Of a stretch of DNA of 51,683 nucleotides, positions 15,233 to 25,550 are shown in pieces (positions within the stretch are counted from its first letter, which is position 1; each line of letters opens with the position of its first letter). The notes under the pieces are model-generated. The model saw only the letters and a program-made list of their open reading frames with translations, searched no databases and was not told the origin of the DNA. The position numbers and the translations under genes were made by a program. The DNA lies in NCBI RefSeq assembly GCF_001730525.1, contig NZ_MDFN01000035.1, forward strand, positions 1 through 51,683. Direction: 5' to 3'. The stretch comes from Arcticibacter eurypsychrophilus. GTDB lineage: Bacteria > Bacteroidota > Bacteroidia > Sphingobacteriales > Sphingobacteriaceae.

Positions 15233-18200
15233 ATGAATATAGTAAAGAATTCTTTACAATTTTTATGGAAGAGCAAAAGTCTTTCTCTTCTTCTGTTAAT
15301 TACATTGTTCAATGTAAACGTCTTCTCACAAGACCGGAATATTACCGGACAGGTAAGTGATTCGCAAGGAGCTTTACCAGGTGTATCCGTAATGGTTAAG
15401 GGCACCAAAGTAGGTGTTTCAACTGGTGTTGATGGTAAATACGTAATCAAAGCAGCAACAGGTGCTGTGTTGGTTTTTACTTCTATCGGATATGATACAA
15501 AGCAGATTCCTAGTACCGATCAAACTGTAATTAATGTGGTCATGGGATCTAGCAACAAGCAACTAGACGAAGTGGTAGTGATTGGTTATGGTACACAAAA
15601 AAGAAGTAACGTAACTGGCTCCATATCAAAGATAACTGCTGAGTCAATAGCAGAACGGCCGATTACACGTGTAGAGCAGGCGTTACAGGGACAAGTTGCT
15701 GGTGTAAGTGTTCGTAGTACTTCAGGTGCTCCGGGAAGTGACATCACTGTCAATGTGCGTGGTGCTGCTTCTATTAATGGCTCGACTGCTCCTTTATATG
15801 TAGTTGATGGGGTGACTTTAGATAATTTATCAGGTATTAATCCTTCTGATATTCAATCTATTGATGTTTTAAAAGATGCTGCATCTGCCGCAATATACGG
15901 ATCCAGAGGATCAAACGGTGTTGTTTTGGTTACTACAAAACGTGGCAAAACTGGTAAACCGGTTTTCTCTGTTTCTGCTTACACTGCTTTAGCTCAGGCT
16001 GAACGTAAAGTGAATGTAATGAGTTCGGATGAATGGATTGCCTTTGGCAAAAAATGGCTAGATCATCAATGGGTTGCTACTACAGGCTTAAGTGCATCGG
16101 CTACTCAGGATGAAAGATTGGATTATGCACGAAAAGCATCTATCACCAATCCGAAAAATCCATATCTGACAAGAGCTAATATATTAGATGGCCGTACTAC
16201 GTATGGCTTATATGATCCGTACTGGGGAACTGATGCTATTGAGCCGATAGATTGGCAAGATGAGCTTTTTCGCACAGCTCCTGTAACTGATATTCAGTTA
16301 AGCGCATCAGGTGCTACTGAAACGATCAACTATTCGTTATCAGGAGGTGCATTTAGTCAGGAGGGCCTTGTTGAAGGTTCGTCATTTGATCGGTATTCAT
16401 TCCGTTCTAATATTGAAGCTCAGATGAGCAAAAGGATTAAAATTGGTCTTACACTTGCTCCTTCAGTAGGCATAACAAAAGGTGCCAATGTAGACGGTAA
16501 GGATAACTCGGTATCACGTGCCTTGTCTTATCCTGGATGGGTATTAGCAGGTTCAGGAAGAATGGCAGGAGCCGATCCTTATAAGTTTTATGATGGATGG
16601 GGACCTGGAGCGAATAATGTAAGTCCTTATGTTCAGGCTGTTTACAATGATCGTTTAATTAGGGATACCCGATTGAATACGTCCTTTACTACTACGATAA
16701 ACATTCTGGATGGATTGAATCTGAATGGTTTGGTGGGATGGAACTACCGTGGAAATACGAACAGGATATATAACCCAACATGGATTCAGGGGACTTGGAA
16801 TACAGCGACACCAGGGTCTCTATCTTCTTCAAGAAAGACTACATTATCAAACAATAATTTACTAGCTCAGGGTACTTTAAGTTATGTAAAGACCTTTGGA
16901 GATCATTCACTTGATTTTTTAGCGGGTTTATCTGAAGAGAAATTTACTGAAGAAACAACTGATCAGGGCCAGACAGGTTTTGCAAATGACAAAAGTTGGG
17001 TGTTCAATTTAGGAAGTGGAAAGGTTACCAACTACAATACGATAACAGGATCAAGCAATGCATTGATTTCTTATTTCGGAAGGTTTCAATACAACTATAA
17101 ATCGAAATATTTATTCGCCGCTTCATTGAGACGTGACGGTTCATCAAAATTCAGTCCTGATAATCGTTGGGGATGGTTTCCTGCTATTTCTACTGCATGG
17201 AATGCCAACGAAGAATCATTCATAAAAGATATCAACTGGATCAGTACAGCTAAAGTGAGGTTAAGTTGGGGACAGGCAGGAAATGACCGTATTGGAAACT
17301 CTGAATTTCTTTCTTTACTTGGTGCGCTTAATTATCCTTTAGGAGATGCACAGAGTACTGGCTATGGTTATGTGATCGGTTCTATTGCCAATTCAAAATT
17401 GCGTTGGGAAAAATCGGATAGTTATAACTTAGGTTTTGATTTAGGGATATTACGAGATCGTATTTCGATGTCGGCTGATGTATATTATAAAAAGACAACT
17501 GACTTGTTGCTTAAGGCGCCCGTTTCATTAGTGACCGGTTTTTCGACCATGTATAGCAACATAGGAAGTGTAGATAATAAGGGATTTGAAATCCAACTGA
17601 ATTCGGCTAATTTAATTGGTCAATTTAAATGGAATACATCTGCAAATGTGTCTATAAACCGCAATAAGATTACAGCACTTACCGGTGATAATGCTGACAT
17701 TAAATTTGGTCAGGGAAATACGGTTATTCAACGGGTAGGTTCACCGATCAATTCCTATTATTTACTTGAAGCTACAGGTGTTCTGCGGGATGCTGATTTT
17801 GATATTTCTGCAGACAGAAAGACGTTCACTGCAAAAATTCCGATTTACCAGGGACAAAAACCTGGGGACACTAAGTATAAAGATGCCAATAGAGATGGTA
17901 AAATCGATGCTAACGATTATGGAGTGGCTGGTAATTATCAGGCTAAATTTGAGTTTGGCTTAACGAATACTTTTGCCTACAAGAAATGGGATTTGACTGT
18001 TCTTGTACAGGGTCGTGTAGGCGGTGACTTATTGTCTATTGGTTCAAGGGGATGGAACAGGGCAACCAATGATCCAAGGTATAATTACATGGATAGTTGG
18101 TTGAACAAAGCATATTGGTCTGAAGAAGAGCCCGGAGATGGGAAAGTTCCTGCATTTTTCTCCGCTGTAACCAGTCAGTATGATACGAACTGGTTATATG

Positions 18201-18421
18201 ACGCCAGCTATATCCGCCTTAAAAATATCGCTATCGGATATAATGTACCGGTTAAAAAGATCATCAAAAGTCTTCGGTTATATGCTTCTTGCGATAATGT
18301 TTACATGTGGGATAGCTATTACCCAGGATACTCTCCGGAAGCAGCAACTCAGGATAACTCAGATTGGGGATCATATCCTCAAGCCAGAACAATTTCATTC
18401 GGTTTAAACGCAACTTTCTAA
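15233..18421 (+). CDS. SusC-like TonB-dependent outer membrane transporter
   Basis: A 1062-aa SusC/RagA family transporter that imports oligosaccharides across the outer membrane with energy from TonB. Order of parts: signal peptide (about residues 1-32), a CarboxypepD-reg-like domain starting ITGQVSDSQGALPGV, the TonB-box region LDEVVVIGYGTQKRSNVTGS, the plug domain with VNVRGAASINGSTAPLYVVDGV and IYGSRGSNGVVLVTTKRG, and a C-terminal beta-barrel ending in ATF. The open frame starts at 15101, but the ATG at 15233 gives the proper signal peptide, and the promoter at 15134-15178 excludes the longer form. Paired with the SusD-like gene 22 bases downstream; ligand probably rhamnogalacturonan-derived. 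Confidence 0.97.
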   Translation: MNIVKNSLQFLWKSKSLSLLLLITLFNVNVFSQDRNITGQVSDSQGALPGVSVMVKGTKVGVSTGVDGKYVIKAATGAVLVFTSIGYDTKQIPSTDQTVINVVMGSSNKQLDEVVVIGYGTQKRSNVTGSISKITAESIAERPITRVEQALQGQVAGVSVRSTSGAPGSDITVNVRGAASINGSTAPLYVVDGVTLDNLSGINPSDIQSIDVLKDAASAAIYGSRGSNGVVLVTTKRGKTGKPVFSVSAYTALAQAERKVNVMSSDEWIAFGKKWLDHQWVATTGLSASATQDERLDYARKASITNPKNPYLTRANILDGRTTYGLYDPYWGTDAIEPIDWQDELFRTAPVTDIQLSASGATETINYSLSGGAFSQEGLVEGSSFDRYSFRSNIEAQMSKRIKIGLTLAPSVGITKGANVDGKDNSVSRALSYPGWVLAGSGRMAGADPYKFYDGWGPGANNVSPYVQAVYNDRLIRDTRLNTSFTTTINILDGLNLNGLVGWNYRGNTNRIYNPTWIQGTWNTATPGSLSSSRKTTLSNNNLLAQGTLSYVKTFGDHSLDFLAGLSEEKFTEETTDQGQTGFANDKSWVFNLGSGKVTNYNTITGSSNALISYFGRFQYNYKSKYLFAASLRRDGSSKFSPDNRWGWFPAISTAWNANEESFIKDINWISTAKVRLSWGQAGNDRIGNSEFLSLLGALNYPLGDAQSTGYGYVIGSIANSKLRWEKSDSYNLGFDLGILRDRISMSADVYYKKTTDLLLKAPVSLVTGFSTMYSNIGSVDNKGFEIQLNSANLIGQFKWNTSANVSINRNKITALTGDNADIKFGQGNTVIQRVGSPINSYYLLEATGVLRDADFDISADRKTFTAKIPIYQGQKPGDTKYKDANRDGKIDANDYGVAGNYQAKFEFGLTNTFAYKKWDLTVLVQGRVGGDLLSIGSRGWNRATNDPRYNYMDSWLNKAYWSEEEPGDGKVPAFFSAVTSQYDTNWLYDASYIRLKNIAIGYNVPVKKIIKSLRLYASCDNVYMWDSYYPGYSPEAATQDNSDWGSYPQARTISFGLNATF

Positions 18422-18443
18422 ATTATATATAGAACAAGAAAAT

Positions 18444-19973
18444 ATGAAAGTTTTATCAAAATGTACATTTCTAATCCTTACGGTAGCAATTACTTTGCAG
18501 TCTTGCGTAAAAGATTTGGATATTGCACCCATAGCTAATAATAGTGCTAGTGCTTTTTACTCAAGTGAAATAGAGGTTAATCAAGCTGCGATTGGGATAT
18601 ATGCCCGACTGGGGCGTAATGGTACGAATACTGATTTTCCAACAGAGTACTTTTATCTGGCATCTGAAAACCGTGCCGATATTCTCTATATTGCCGGTGA
18701 AACTTCTGCTCAAAATGATCAGCTTGATTTACGAAAATACTTAATAACACCGAATTCGGGTACGGTAAATTCGATCTTTTTAAGGATGTATCAAATTATT
18801 AAAGAAGCGAATAACCTATTGTATTTTACCAAAGAGGGTGAATATATGCGTTATCGTGCAGAGGCAAGCTTTTTACGAGCTTATGCTTACTCAGAATTGG
18901 TTCGATCATTTGGTCCTGTGGCATTAACAACCGCTCCGATAGAAAGTGCCGATGCAATAGCTTTGCCCAGGGCATCTATCGCTGAAATTTATACCCAGAT
19001 TATATCAGATTTAGAATATGCTTCTGCTAACCTGGCTGATGTGTATACTCTTGCCCAATCTGGAAGGGTAGGTAGTTTAGCTGCAAAGGCTTTATTGGGA
19101 CAAGTATATATGACGATGGCTGGATATCCAAGTAATGATGCAACAGCAAATGCGAAAGCAGAGGCTATATATGCCAGTATAATTACAGGGGTTGAAGCAC
19201 GTTTTAGTCCTACTTACGCAGGTCTGTTTACGTTAGCAAACGAGAATAAATATGATCTTTTTTCTGTTCAATTTGCTTCAAATGCAGCGGGACTGGGATC
19301 AAGTTTACCGGGTTATATAACCAGCTCTTCTTCTTCGGGTACTCCATTCCCTGACTGGGCTTTTAGTACTTACAGTCAGCAGGGGCAGGATTTACGAGTT
19401 GACAGTGTGCTGGTTAAAGAAATGCGTGCAAATAAGGATCTTCGTTTGGCAGGCAGCATTGATACGGCCTATAATACGTATGCAAAAACTGCAAAGGGAG
19501 CTGATACCACTATTGTTGTAAAGAAAAGCATCATCACTAAATTTTTGGAAAAGGATAAAACAAATTCAAAAATTTTGTTTTGGAACGATTATCCACGTAA
19601 TTTCCCTATCATCCGTGATGCTGATGTAATTTTACTGTATGCTGAAGCCTTAATTAAAGATAGTAAGGCATCTCAGGCAAAACAATATGTAGACAAGATC
19701 AGGGTTCGTGCCGGACTTCCAGCCTTAACGGCAAATCCTACTATGGATGATATCAAGCGCGAACGTAAGTTGGAATTTATAGGAGAGGGCAGAAGGTATT
19801 TTGATTTGGTAAGATGGGGTGAAGCTGAAGCAGTTGGCACCTTAAAAGCCTTTACTGTTAGGTATCATTCGAAGTTGAATGGACTAGCTCCAGCAGTTAA
19901 GGATTTATTATTGCCTATTCCTCAGGCTGAGATGAACAATAGAAGCAACTGGGACCAAAACTTAGGCTATTAA
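18444..19973 (+). CDS. SusD/RagB family surface glycan-binding lipoprotein
   Basis: A 509-aa lipoprotein whose signal peptide ends LQSC (Cys21). It forms the lid over the SusC transporter and binds the glycan on the cell surface. Seen: N-terminal SusD segment with FYSSEIEVNQAAIGIYARLG, the TPR-like part with RYRAEASFLRAYAYSELVRSFG, and the C-terminal RagB part with RDADVILLYAEALIK and RERKLEFIGEGRRYFDLVRW, ending with LLPIPQAEMNNRSNWDQNLGY. Length is normal. It shares the promoter before SusC and is closed by a terminator, so the SusC/SusD pair is its own transcription unit. Confidence 0.97.
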   Translation: MKVLSKCTFLILTVAITLQSCVKDLDIAPIANNSASAFYSSEIEVNQAAIGIYARLGRNGTNTDFPTEYFYLASENRADILYIAGETSAQNDQLDLRKYLITPNSGTVNSIFLRMYQIIKEANNLLYFTKEGEYMRYRAEASFLRAYAYSELVRSFGPVALTTAPIESADAIALPRASIAEIYTQIISDLEYASANLADVYTLAQSGRVGSLAAKALLGQVYMTMAGYPSNDATANAKAEAIYASIITGVEARFSPTYAGLFTLANENKYDLFSVQFASNAAGLGSSLPGYITSSSSSGTPFPDWAFSTYSQQGQDLRVDSVLVKEMRANKDLRLAGSIDTAYNTYAKTAKGADTTIVVKKSIITKFLEKDKTNSKILFWNDYPRNFPIIRDADVILLYAEALIKDSKASQAKQYVDKIRVRAGLPALTANPTMDDIKRERKLEFIGEGRRYFDLVRWGEAEAVGTLKAFTVRYHSKLNGLAPAVKDLLLPIPQAEMNNRSNWDQNLGY

Positions 19974-20011
19974 TATAAATTTCACTTCTTTCCTGATGGC
20001 AGGAAGCAATA

Positions 20012-20053
20012 AGAGAACGACCCTTTTCATTCAAGGGGTCGTTCTCTCTTTTT
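20012..20053 (+). terminator. Intrinsic terminator after SusD
   Basis: Stem of 14 bp (20012-20025 with 20033-20047, one bulged G) followed by a T-run (20049-20053). Confidence 0.9.
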
Positions 20054-20132
20054 GGGATAGTCAGGTTTAAAGAAGTTTTTTTTTGCAAAATGTTACCTGG
20101 ATGAGAAGAGTTTGGAAATTTCGGCTTTACAA

Positions 20133-20163
20133 TTGTGCTTCAACAAGGCCTTTATTATATTTG
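20133..20163 (+). promoter_or_regulatory. Consensus promoter before a 43-aa ORF
   Basis: TTG (20133-20135), 20 bases, then TATATTTG (20156-20163), a full match to the Bacteroidota consensus. It lacks the CAGG repeat of the PUL promoters and lies 26 bases before the small ORF. Confidence 0.6.
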
Positions 20164-20189
20164 ATCAGCAAAAAGGTAAAGCTTAAATT

Positions 20190-20321
20190 ATGGAAAATTA
20201 CAAACGGTACACAACATTAGATAAGAGGAATTATCCTTTTTGGTTAAGGGAGCTTATTGCGCTATTATTAGGGAAAAGGTATTGGATAGTGATACCCGAA
20301 TTAACAGTATTAACGATCTGA
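20190..20321 (+). CDS. Possible 43-aa small protein
   Basis: ATG to TGA frame coding for a basic peptide with a hydrophobic centre (WLRELIALLLGKRYW). It sits directly after a consensus promoter in the gap between SusD and the first GH105 gene. I do not recognise it. It could be a true small protein, the 5' part of a lost gene, or a marker of a small RNA. Confidence 0.4.
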   Translation: MENYKRYTTLDKRNYPFWLRELIALLLGKRYWIVIPELTVLTI

Positions 20322-20373
20322 GATGTAACATATCTGTATCTTTAGTCGCTAACGGCCTGTTCAGTGCATCAAG

Positions 20374-20418
20374 CAGGATGCTGCAGGACACATATCAAGT
20401 TAAATCTAGTTAGATTAG
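20374..20418 (+). promoter_or_regulatory. PUL promoter 2 (GH105 unit) with CAGG-N6-CAGG activator site
   Basis: CAGG (20374-20377) and CAGG (20384-20387) as a 10-bp direct repeat. The -33 place holds ACA instead of TTG, and TAGATTAG (20411-20418) is a near-consensus -7 that starts 37 bases after the repeat start, as in promoter 1. The degenerate -33 fits dependence on an activator. The start codon at 20450 is close behind. Confidence 0.65.
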
Positions 20419-20449
20419 GCCTTCCTAAAACTATTAACCAACCCTAAAA

Positions 20450-21796
20450 ATGAAAGCTTTTATTATCAGTTGTATTTTTTTATTAACCAGTGTCATGTCT
20501 ATGGCACAGCCAAAGAAGCCTGCGAACGATGTAACGAGTCCGCTTCATCTGTTAAAGCCGAATTATCCGGTTCTTTATGGAGAGACGAAACCTCAGGACA
20601 TTAAAGTGGTGCTGGATAGGATGTATGCTTACCTGGATCAGGCTACACCATTTCAACTGGTTAATAAGTCTACAGGTGTCCCGGTTGCTAATTTTAAAAA
20701 TGCAGGTGCCAATGATCAATTCAAACAGGGAGATTTTAGGCTGATCAGCTATGAATGGGGAATTACTTACACCGGAATGCTGTTAGCTGCTGAGGTGACA
20801 GGGGATAAAAAATTTCTTGATTACTCGGTGAACCGGATTAGTTTCTTAGCTGATGTGACTTCAAATTACCTTCCACTGTATAAAAAGGATCCTAAGGCGG
20901 CATCACCAGTGCGGTCTGTTCTGGAGCCTCATGCTTTAGATGATGCAGGTTCGATGAGTGCTGCACTGATTAAAACGTATGCTACAGGGAAGCTTAAGGC
21001 TAATATACGTCCCCTGATCGACAACTATCTCAACTACATCATGACTAAAGAATTCCGTCTGACTGATGGTACTTTAGCACGGAATCGTCCACAACCCAAT
21101 ACGTTGTGGCTGGATGATTTATATATGAGTCTTCCTGCATTAGTGCAAATGGGCAAACTGACAGGAGATGAAAAATACTATGAAGAAGCGGTAAAACAGT
21201 TCCAGCTTTATTCAAAACGGATGTTCAACAAGAGCAATGGATTATATATGCATGGCTGGGTTCAGGACATGGAGCCTCACCCTCAGTTTCATTGGGCTAG
21301 GGCTAATGGCTGGGCTTTATTGACTAAAATAGAGATTCTGGATGTGCTTCCTGAAAATTATCCGGGTAGAAAAGAGATCATGGATGAGCTGATTGCGCAT
21401 ATTAAAGGTCTGACTGCACTGCAACATGGAACGGGTTTCTGGCATCAGCTTTTAAATAAAAATGATAGTTATCTGGAAACATCAGCTACTGCGATTTATA
21501 GTTATTGCATAGCCCGTGCGATTAATAAAGGTTGGATTGATGCGAAAGCATATGGCCCTGTGGCACTGCTGGCCTGGAATGCAGTAAGCTCGAAAGTGAA
21601 CGATAAGGGTCAGGTGGAAGGGACTTGTGTAGGAACGGGGATGGGTTTTGATCCTGCTTTTTATTATTACAGACCAGTAAACAATTTTGCTGCCCATGGA
21701 TATGGTCCTGCATTGATGGCTGGCGCAGAGATGTTCCGCTTGCTTCAGGATCATCCTTATGTGATTAACGATAGTGCAGTTCAATTTCTTAAATAA
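20450..21796 (+). CDS. GH105-like family protein (unsaturated uronyl hydrolase type), periplasmic
   Basis: A 448-aa protein with a signal peptide (residues 1-19) and an (alpha/alpha)6-barrel of the GH88/GH105 type. These enzymes remove the 4,5-unsaturated galacturonate left on oligosaccharides by pectin lyases such as PL11. Seen: YEWGITYTGMLLAAE (101-115), LDDAGSMSAALIK (163-175), TLWLDDLYMSLPAL (218-231) with the conserved Asp pair, HWARANGWALLTK (281-293), and GTGFWHQLL. It is the first gene of the unit driven by PUL promoter 2 and is followed after 9 bases by GH95. A second, more typical GH105 lies at 37716. Confidence 0.85.
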   Translation: MKAFIISCIFLLTSVMSMAQPKKPANDVTSPLHLLKPNYPVLYGETKPQDIKVVLDRMYAYLDQATPFQLVNKSTGVPVANFKNAGANDQFKQGDFRLISYEWGITYTGMLLAAEVTGDKKFLDYSVNRISFLADVTSNYLPLYKKDPKAASPVRSVLEPHALDDAGSMSAALIKTYATGKLKANIRPLIDNYLNYIMTKEFRLTDGTLARNRPQPNTLWLDDLYMSLPALVQMGKLTGDEKYYEEAVKQFQLYSKRMFNKSNGLYMHGWVQDMEPHPQFHWARANGWALLTKIEILDVLPENYPGRKEIMDELIAHIKGLTALQHGTGFWHQLLNKNDSYLETSATAIYSYCIARAINKGWIDAKAYGPVALLAWNAVSSKVNDKGQVEGTCVGTGMGFDPAFYYYRPVNNFAAHGYGPALMAGAEMFRLLQDHPYVINDSAVQFLK

Positions 21797-21805
21797 GACA
21801 GACGC

Positions 21806-24223
21806 ATGAAACATATACGGTTTTTGATTTTCCTGTTATTTTTCGCGCAGGTGACATTTGCACAGCAGAAGAATCTGGTGCTTTGGTATAACCAGCCAGC
21901 TAAAGACTGGAATGAAGCGCTACCAATTGGTAATGGTCGTTTGGGTGCGATGATATTTGGCAGACCCGGGGAAGAACTGATCCAGCTGAATGAAGAGACT
22001 TTGTGGACCGGCGGACCGGTGGATCTAAACCCTAATCCGGATGCGCCTAAATATCTGCAGCCTGTGCGGGATGCCTTATTTAAGGACAGTATTGGGCAAG
22101 CTGTTAAATTATTGAAGAAAATACAAGGTCCGAATACGGAGATGTATCAGCCATTGGGTGATATCATCATTAAACAATTGTTTAAGGGTACGCCTACCAA
22201 ATATTACCGTGATCTTAATATTTCGAATGCAACATCGACTACTCGTTTTACGGCTGATGGTGTTGAATATACGAGAGAATTATTTTCATCGGCACCTGAC
22301 CAGGTGATTATCATCCATTTGAAAGCGAGTAAAGCTAAAACATTAAATTTTTCTGTGGGGGTGAATCATGCGTTGGAATATAAGAAAATGGTAACGGCCA
22401 ATAAAGAGCTGGTATTAACGGGTAAAGCGAGAACAGGGAGTGATGAGCGAAGAAATCCTAAACCGGTAGTTTATTCGGACAGCCTTCATCAGGATGGAAT
22501 GCGGTTTCAATTCAGAGTAAAAGCACTTTCTCCTGATGGAATAATTAGTAACACGGATAGTTTATTAGTGATTTCCAGCGCAACGGAAGCGACGCTTTAT
22601 GTTTCTGCGGCAACAAGTTATAATGGCTTTGATCGTTACCCGGATAAGGATGGGAAGGATGAACAAAAGAACGCGGTACGTGATTTACATGCGGCGCTAA
22701 ATAAGAATTATACGACGCTTTTGGCGGCACATATTAAAGATTACCAACACTATTTTAACCGGTTAAATCTTTCATTGACTAATCTCCCTGCCCTCAATTT
22801 ACCGATAGACCAGCGTTTGCTGGAATATAAAGCGGGTAAGGATGACGTGGCACTGGAAGAATTGTATTTTCAGTTTGGACGGTATCTGTTGATCTCATGT
22901 TCGCGCCCGGGTGGTATTCCTGCCAATTTACAGGGAATTTGGAATAATCAGCTTAGCCCTCCCTGGAGAAGTAATTTTACAACCAACATTAATTTGCAGA
23001 TGAATTACTGGCCGGCAGAAATGACTAATCTTTCGGAGCTGACTGAGCCTTTGATTACGCATATTAAACATCTGGCGGTAAATGGTACAGCTACAGCGAA
23101 GAATTATTATAATATGAAGGGCTGGGTTGTGCATCATAATTCGGATATCTGGGCTCAGACTAATCCTGTTGGTGAAGGTTCGGGTGATCCTAAATGGGCA
23201 AACTGGTCGTTGGGAAGTCCCTGGTTGAGTCAGCATTTGTATGAGCATTATCGTTTTACAGGGGATAAAAAATATTTGAAAGAGACTGCTTATCCTTTAA
23301 TGAAAGGGGCTGCTGATTTTTGTCTGGATTGGCTGGTTGAAAAAGACGGTTACCTGGTAACGGCTCCATCAACTTCACCTGAAAATGTATATATCATGCC
23401 TGATGGTACGCAGGGGACGGTAACGATTGCTTCGGCAATGGATATGGAGATCATCTGGGATTTGTTTACCAATATTATTGAGGCGAGTAAAGTATTGGGT
23501 ATTGATCGTGATTATGCATCAATGCTGGAGCAAAAACGGAGTAAGTTGAGTCCTTTGAAAATTGGTAAAAAGGGAAATCTGGTAGAATGGAACGGCGATT
23601 GGGAAGATCAGGATCCGCAACATCGCCATGTTTCTCATTTATTTGGCTTGCATCCCGGACGTGAGATTTCGCCTTTAATTGATCCTAAGTTTGCGGATGC
23701 TAGTCGTAAGACCCTGGAGATTCGAGGGGATGAAGGTACAGGCTGGAGTAAGGCTTGGAAAATTAACTTCTGGGCTCGTTTGCTTGATGGTGATCATGCT
23801 TATAAGGTATATCAGGAGTTATTGAAAGGCTCTACGATGAATAACCTTTTTGACACACATCCTCCTTTTCAGATAGACGGGAACTTTGGTGCTACATCAG
23901 GAATTGCTGAAATGCTGTTGCAGAGTCACCTTTCGGAAATTCAGTTATTGCCTGCTTTGCCTTCTAAATGGGCGGAAGGACATGTGAAGGGATTGATTGC
24001 AAGGGGTGCTTTTGAAGTGGAGCTATTTTGGAAAAATGGAAAGCTGACGAAGGCTTTGATTACTTCAAAAATGGGTAATGTTTGCAAGTTAAGAACGAAT
24101 CAAAAGGTAGTGCTTAAGGATTTTAAAGCGGTAAGTTCAACTGCTAAATTATATAATGAGACGCAGTATCTTACTACGTTTAATACAAGTAAGGGTCAGA
24201 CTTACGAGTTGGTTGTAAATTAA
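21806..24223 (+). CDS. GH95 family glycosidase (alpha-L-fucosidase or alpha-L-galactosidase)
   Basis: An 805-aa secreted enzyme (signal peptide 1-19) of family GH95, acting by inversion on terminal alpha-L-fucose or alpha-L-galactose. The N-terminal beta-domain opens with [18 protein letters not shown] and the [11 protein letters not shown] motif. In the (alpha/alpha)6 barrel, Asn394 and Asn396 ([11 protein letters not shown]), Glu526 (TSPEN) and Asp691 (PFQIDGNFG) match the catalytic residues known for GH95. All key residues are present. In a pectin PUL it probably removes L-fucose or L-galactose from side chains; the choice cannot be made from sequence. Nine bases after GH105 and 18 before CE12, so in one operon. 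Confidence 0.92.
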   Translation: MKHIRFLIFLLFFAQVTFAQQKNLVLWYNQPAKDWNEALPIGNGRLGAMIFGRPGEELIQLNEETLWTGGPVDLNPNPDAPKYLQPVRDALFKDSIGQAVKLLKKIQGPNTEMYQPLGDIIIKQLFKGTPTKYYRDLNISNATSTTRFTADGVEYTRELFSSAPDQVIIIHLKASKAKTLNFSVGVNHALEYKKMVTANKELVLTGKARTGSDERRNPKPVVYSDSLHQDGMRFQFRVKALSPDGIISNTDSLLVISSATEATLYVSAATSYNGFDRYPDKDGKDEQKNAVRDLHAALNKNYTTLLAAHIKDYQHYFNRLNLSLTNLPALNLPIDQRLLEYKAGKDDVALEELYFQFGRYLLISCSRPGGIPANLQGIWNNQLSPPWRSNFTTNINLQMNYWPAEMTNLSELTEPLITHIKHLAVNGTATAKNYYNMKGWVVHHNSDIWAQTNPVGEGSGDPKWANWSLGSPWLSQHLYEHYRFTGDKKYLKETAYPLMKGAADFCLDWLVEKDGYLVTAPSTSPENVYIMPDGTQGTVTIASAMDMEIIWDLFTNIIEASKVLGIDRDYASMLEQKRSKLSPLKIGKKGNLVEWNGDWEDQDPQHRHVSHLFGLHPGREISPLIDPKFADASRKTLEIRGDEGTGWSKAWKINFWARLLDGDHAYKVYQELLKGSTMNNLFDTHPPFQIDGNFGATSGIAEMLLQSHLSEIQLLPALPSKWAEGHVKGLIARGAFEVELFWKNGKLTKALITSKMGNVCKLRTNQKVVLKDFKAVSSTAKLYNETQYLTTFNTSKGQTYELVVN

Positions 24224-24241
24224 ATTTGTATAAATAAAGAA

Positions 24242-25546
24242 ATGAAAAGTATTCAGGGCTTGGCTTTTTTAATCGCCTTTCTTACAGGAGTGAACGTGTA
24301 TGGTCAGGTAGTGCAGACGTCGTTTAAATTTGACTTTGGAACGGGTAAAGCCGCTAGTGGATACACCCGGGTTACTCCTGCGAACGTGTATTCTTCTGCT
24401 TCAGGGTATGGTTTTGATCTGGAATCGGTACCAGTGGCCATAGACAGAAAGGGCAAAGATTTGTTAAAGGGCGATTTTATTACTGCTGAGAAACCTTTTT
24501 ACTTTTCGGTAAAAGTTCCGGAAGGGAATTATAAAGTGACGATAACGCTAGGTGATTTAAAAGGGGGGAGTAGTACGACCATCAAAGCGGAGTCCCGTCG
24601 TTTGATGCTGGAAAATGTGCAAACCGCTCCAGGAAAATTTGTTACTAAAACTTTCATTGTCAATATTAAGGATCGTCAGATAAAAGGGAATGGAGTGGTT
24701 GGGTTAAAGCCAAGAGAGCTCACTAAGCTGGATTGGGATGATAAACTGACTTTGGAATTCGATCTTAAAACTGCGGTTGATGCGATAGAAATCAGTAAGG
24801 TTGAAGATCAGATTACTGTTTTTCTGGCAGGAAACTCTACGGTGGTGAATCAGGATGAAGAGCCCTGGGCTTCCTGGGGACAAATGATACCTCGTTTTTT
24901 TAAACCGGGTGTGGCTATTTCTAATCATGCTGAATCAGGGTTGTCTCTGGGTAGTTTCATTGGCAGTAAACGGTTGGAAAAGATTTTAAGCATTATGAAG
25001 CCTGGTGATTATGTTTTTGTGGAGTTTGGTCATAATGATGAAAAAGAAAAAGGCCTGAATGATGGTCCTTATAAATCATATTCTGAACGGTTGCATGTAT
25101 TTGCAAAAGAGGTAAAGGGTAAGGGTGGAACTTTAGTGATTGTTACGCCAACTGCAAGAAGGTCATTCAATGAAGCGGGTTTGATGATGAATTCTCATGG
25201 TGATTATCCTGATGCTGCGAAAAAGGTAGCACTGGATGAAAATGTTGCTTTGATTGATTTAACTTCTCTTTCTACTATAATGTATGAAACGCTGGGTGTA
25301 GAGGGTTCTAAAAAAGCTTTCGTGATTTACCCGGAACAGAATTTGAATGATAATACCCATTTCAATCCGTATGGCGCTTATGAGATCGCAAAGATTATTG
25401 TGCAGGGTATCAAGGATAATAAGCTTGGTTTAGCCAAATACCTGGTGGAGCTACCAGTATTTAATCCTGCTCAACCAGATGCATTTCAAACTTTTAGCTG
25501 GCCGGTTAGTCCTAAAGCTAGTTTGGTAAAACCTGATGGAAATTAA
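24242..25546 (+). CDS. Rhamnogalacturonan acetylesterase, CE12, with N-terminal beta-sandwich domain
   Basis: A 434-aa secreted SGNH hydrolase of family CE12, which removes acetyl groups from the galacturonate residues of rhamnogalacturonan. A signal peptide (1-21) is followed by a carbohydrate-binding-like beta-sandwich (about 25-185, starting FKFDFGTGKA), then the esterase: AGNSTV (196-201, Ser199 nucleophile), FGHND (262-266) and DNTHFNPYG (370-378; Asp370 and His373 of the triad). Block I is GNST instead of the usual GDST, which occurs in this two-domain type. It overlaps the alternative start of GH28 and is separated by 4 bases from the preferred one, so the two are translationally coupled. 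Confidence 0.9.
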   Translation: MKSIQGLAFLIAFLTGVNVYGQVVQTSFKFDFGTGKAASGYTRVTPANVYSSASGYGFDLESVPVAIDRKGKDLLKGDFITAEKPFYFSVKVPEGNYKVTITLGDLKGGSSTTIKAESRRLMLENVQTAPGKFVTKTFIVNIKDRQIKGNGVVGLKPRELTKLDWDDKLTLEFDLKTAVDAIEISKVEDQITVFLAGNSTVVNQDEEPWASWGQMIPRFFKPGVAISNHAESGLSLGSFIGSKRLEKILSIMKPGDYVFVEFGHNDEKEKGLNDGPYKSYSERLHVFAKEVKGKGGTLVIVTPTARRSFNEAGLMMNSHGDYPDAAKKVALDENVALIDLTSLSTIMYETLGVEGSKKAFVIYPEQNLNDNTHFNPYGAYEIAKIIVQGIKDNKLGLAKYLVELPVFNPAQPDAFQTFSWPVSPKASLVKPDGN

Positions 25547-25550
25547 CGGC

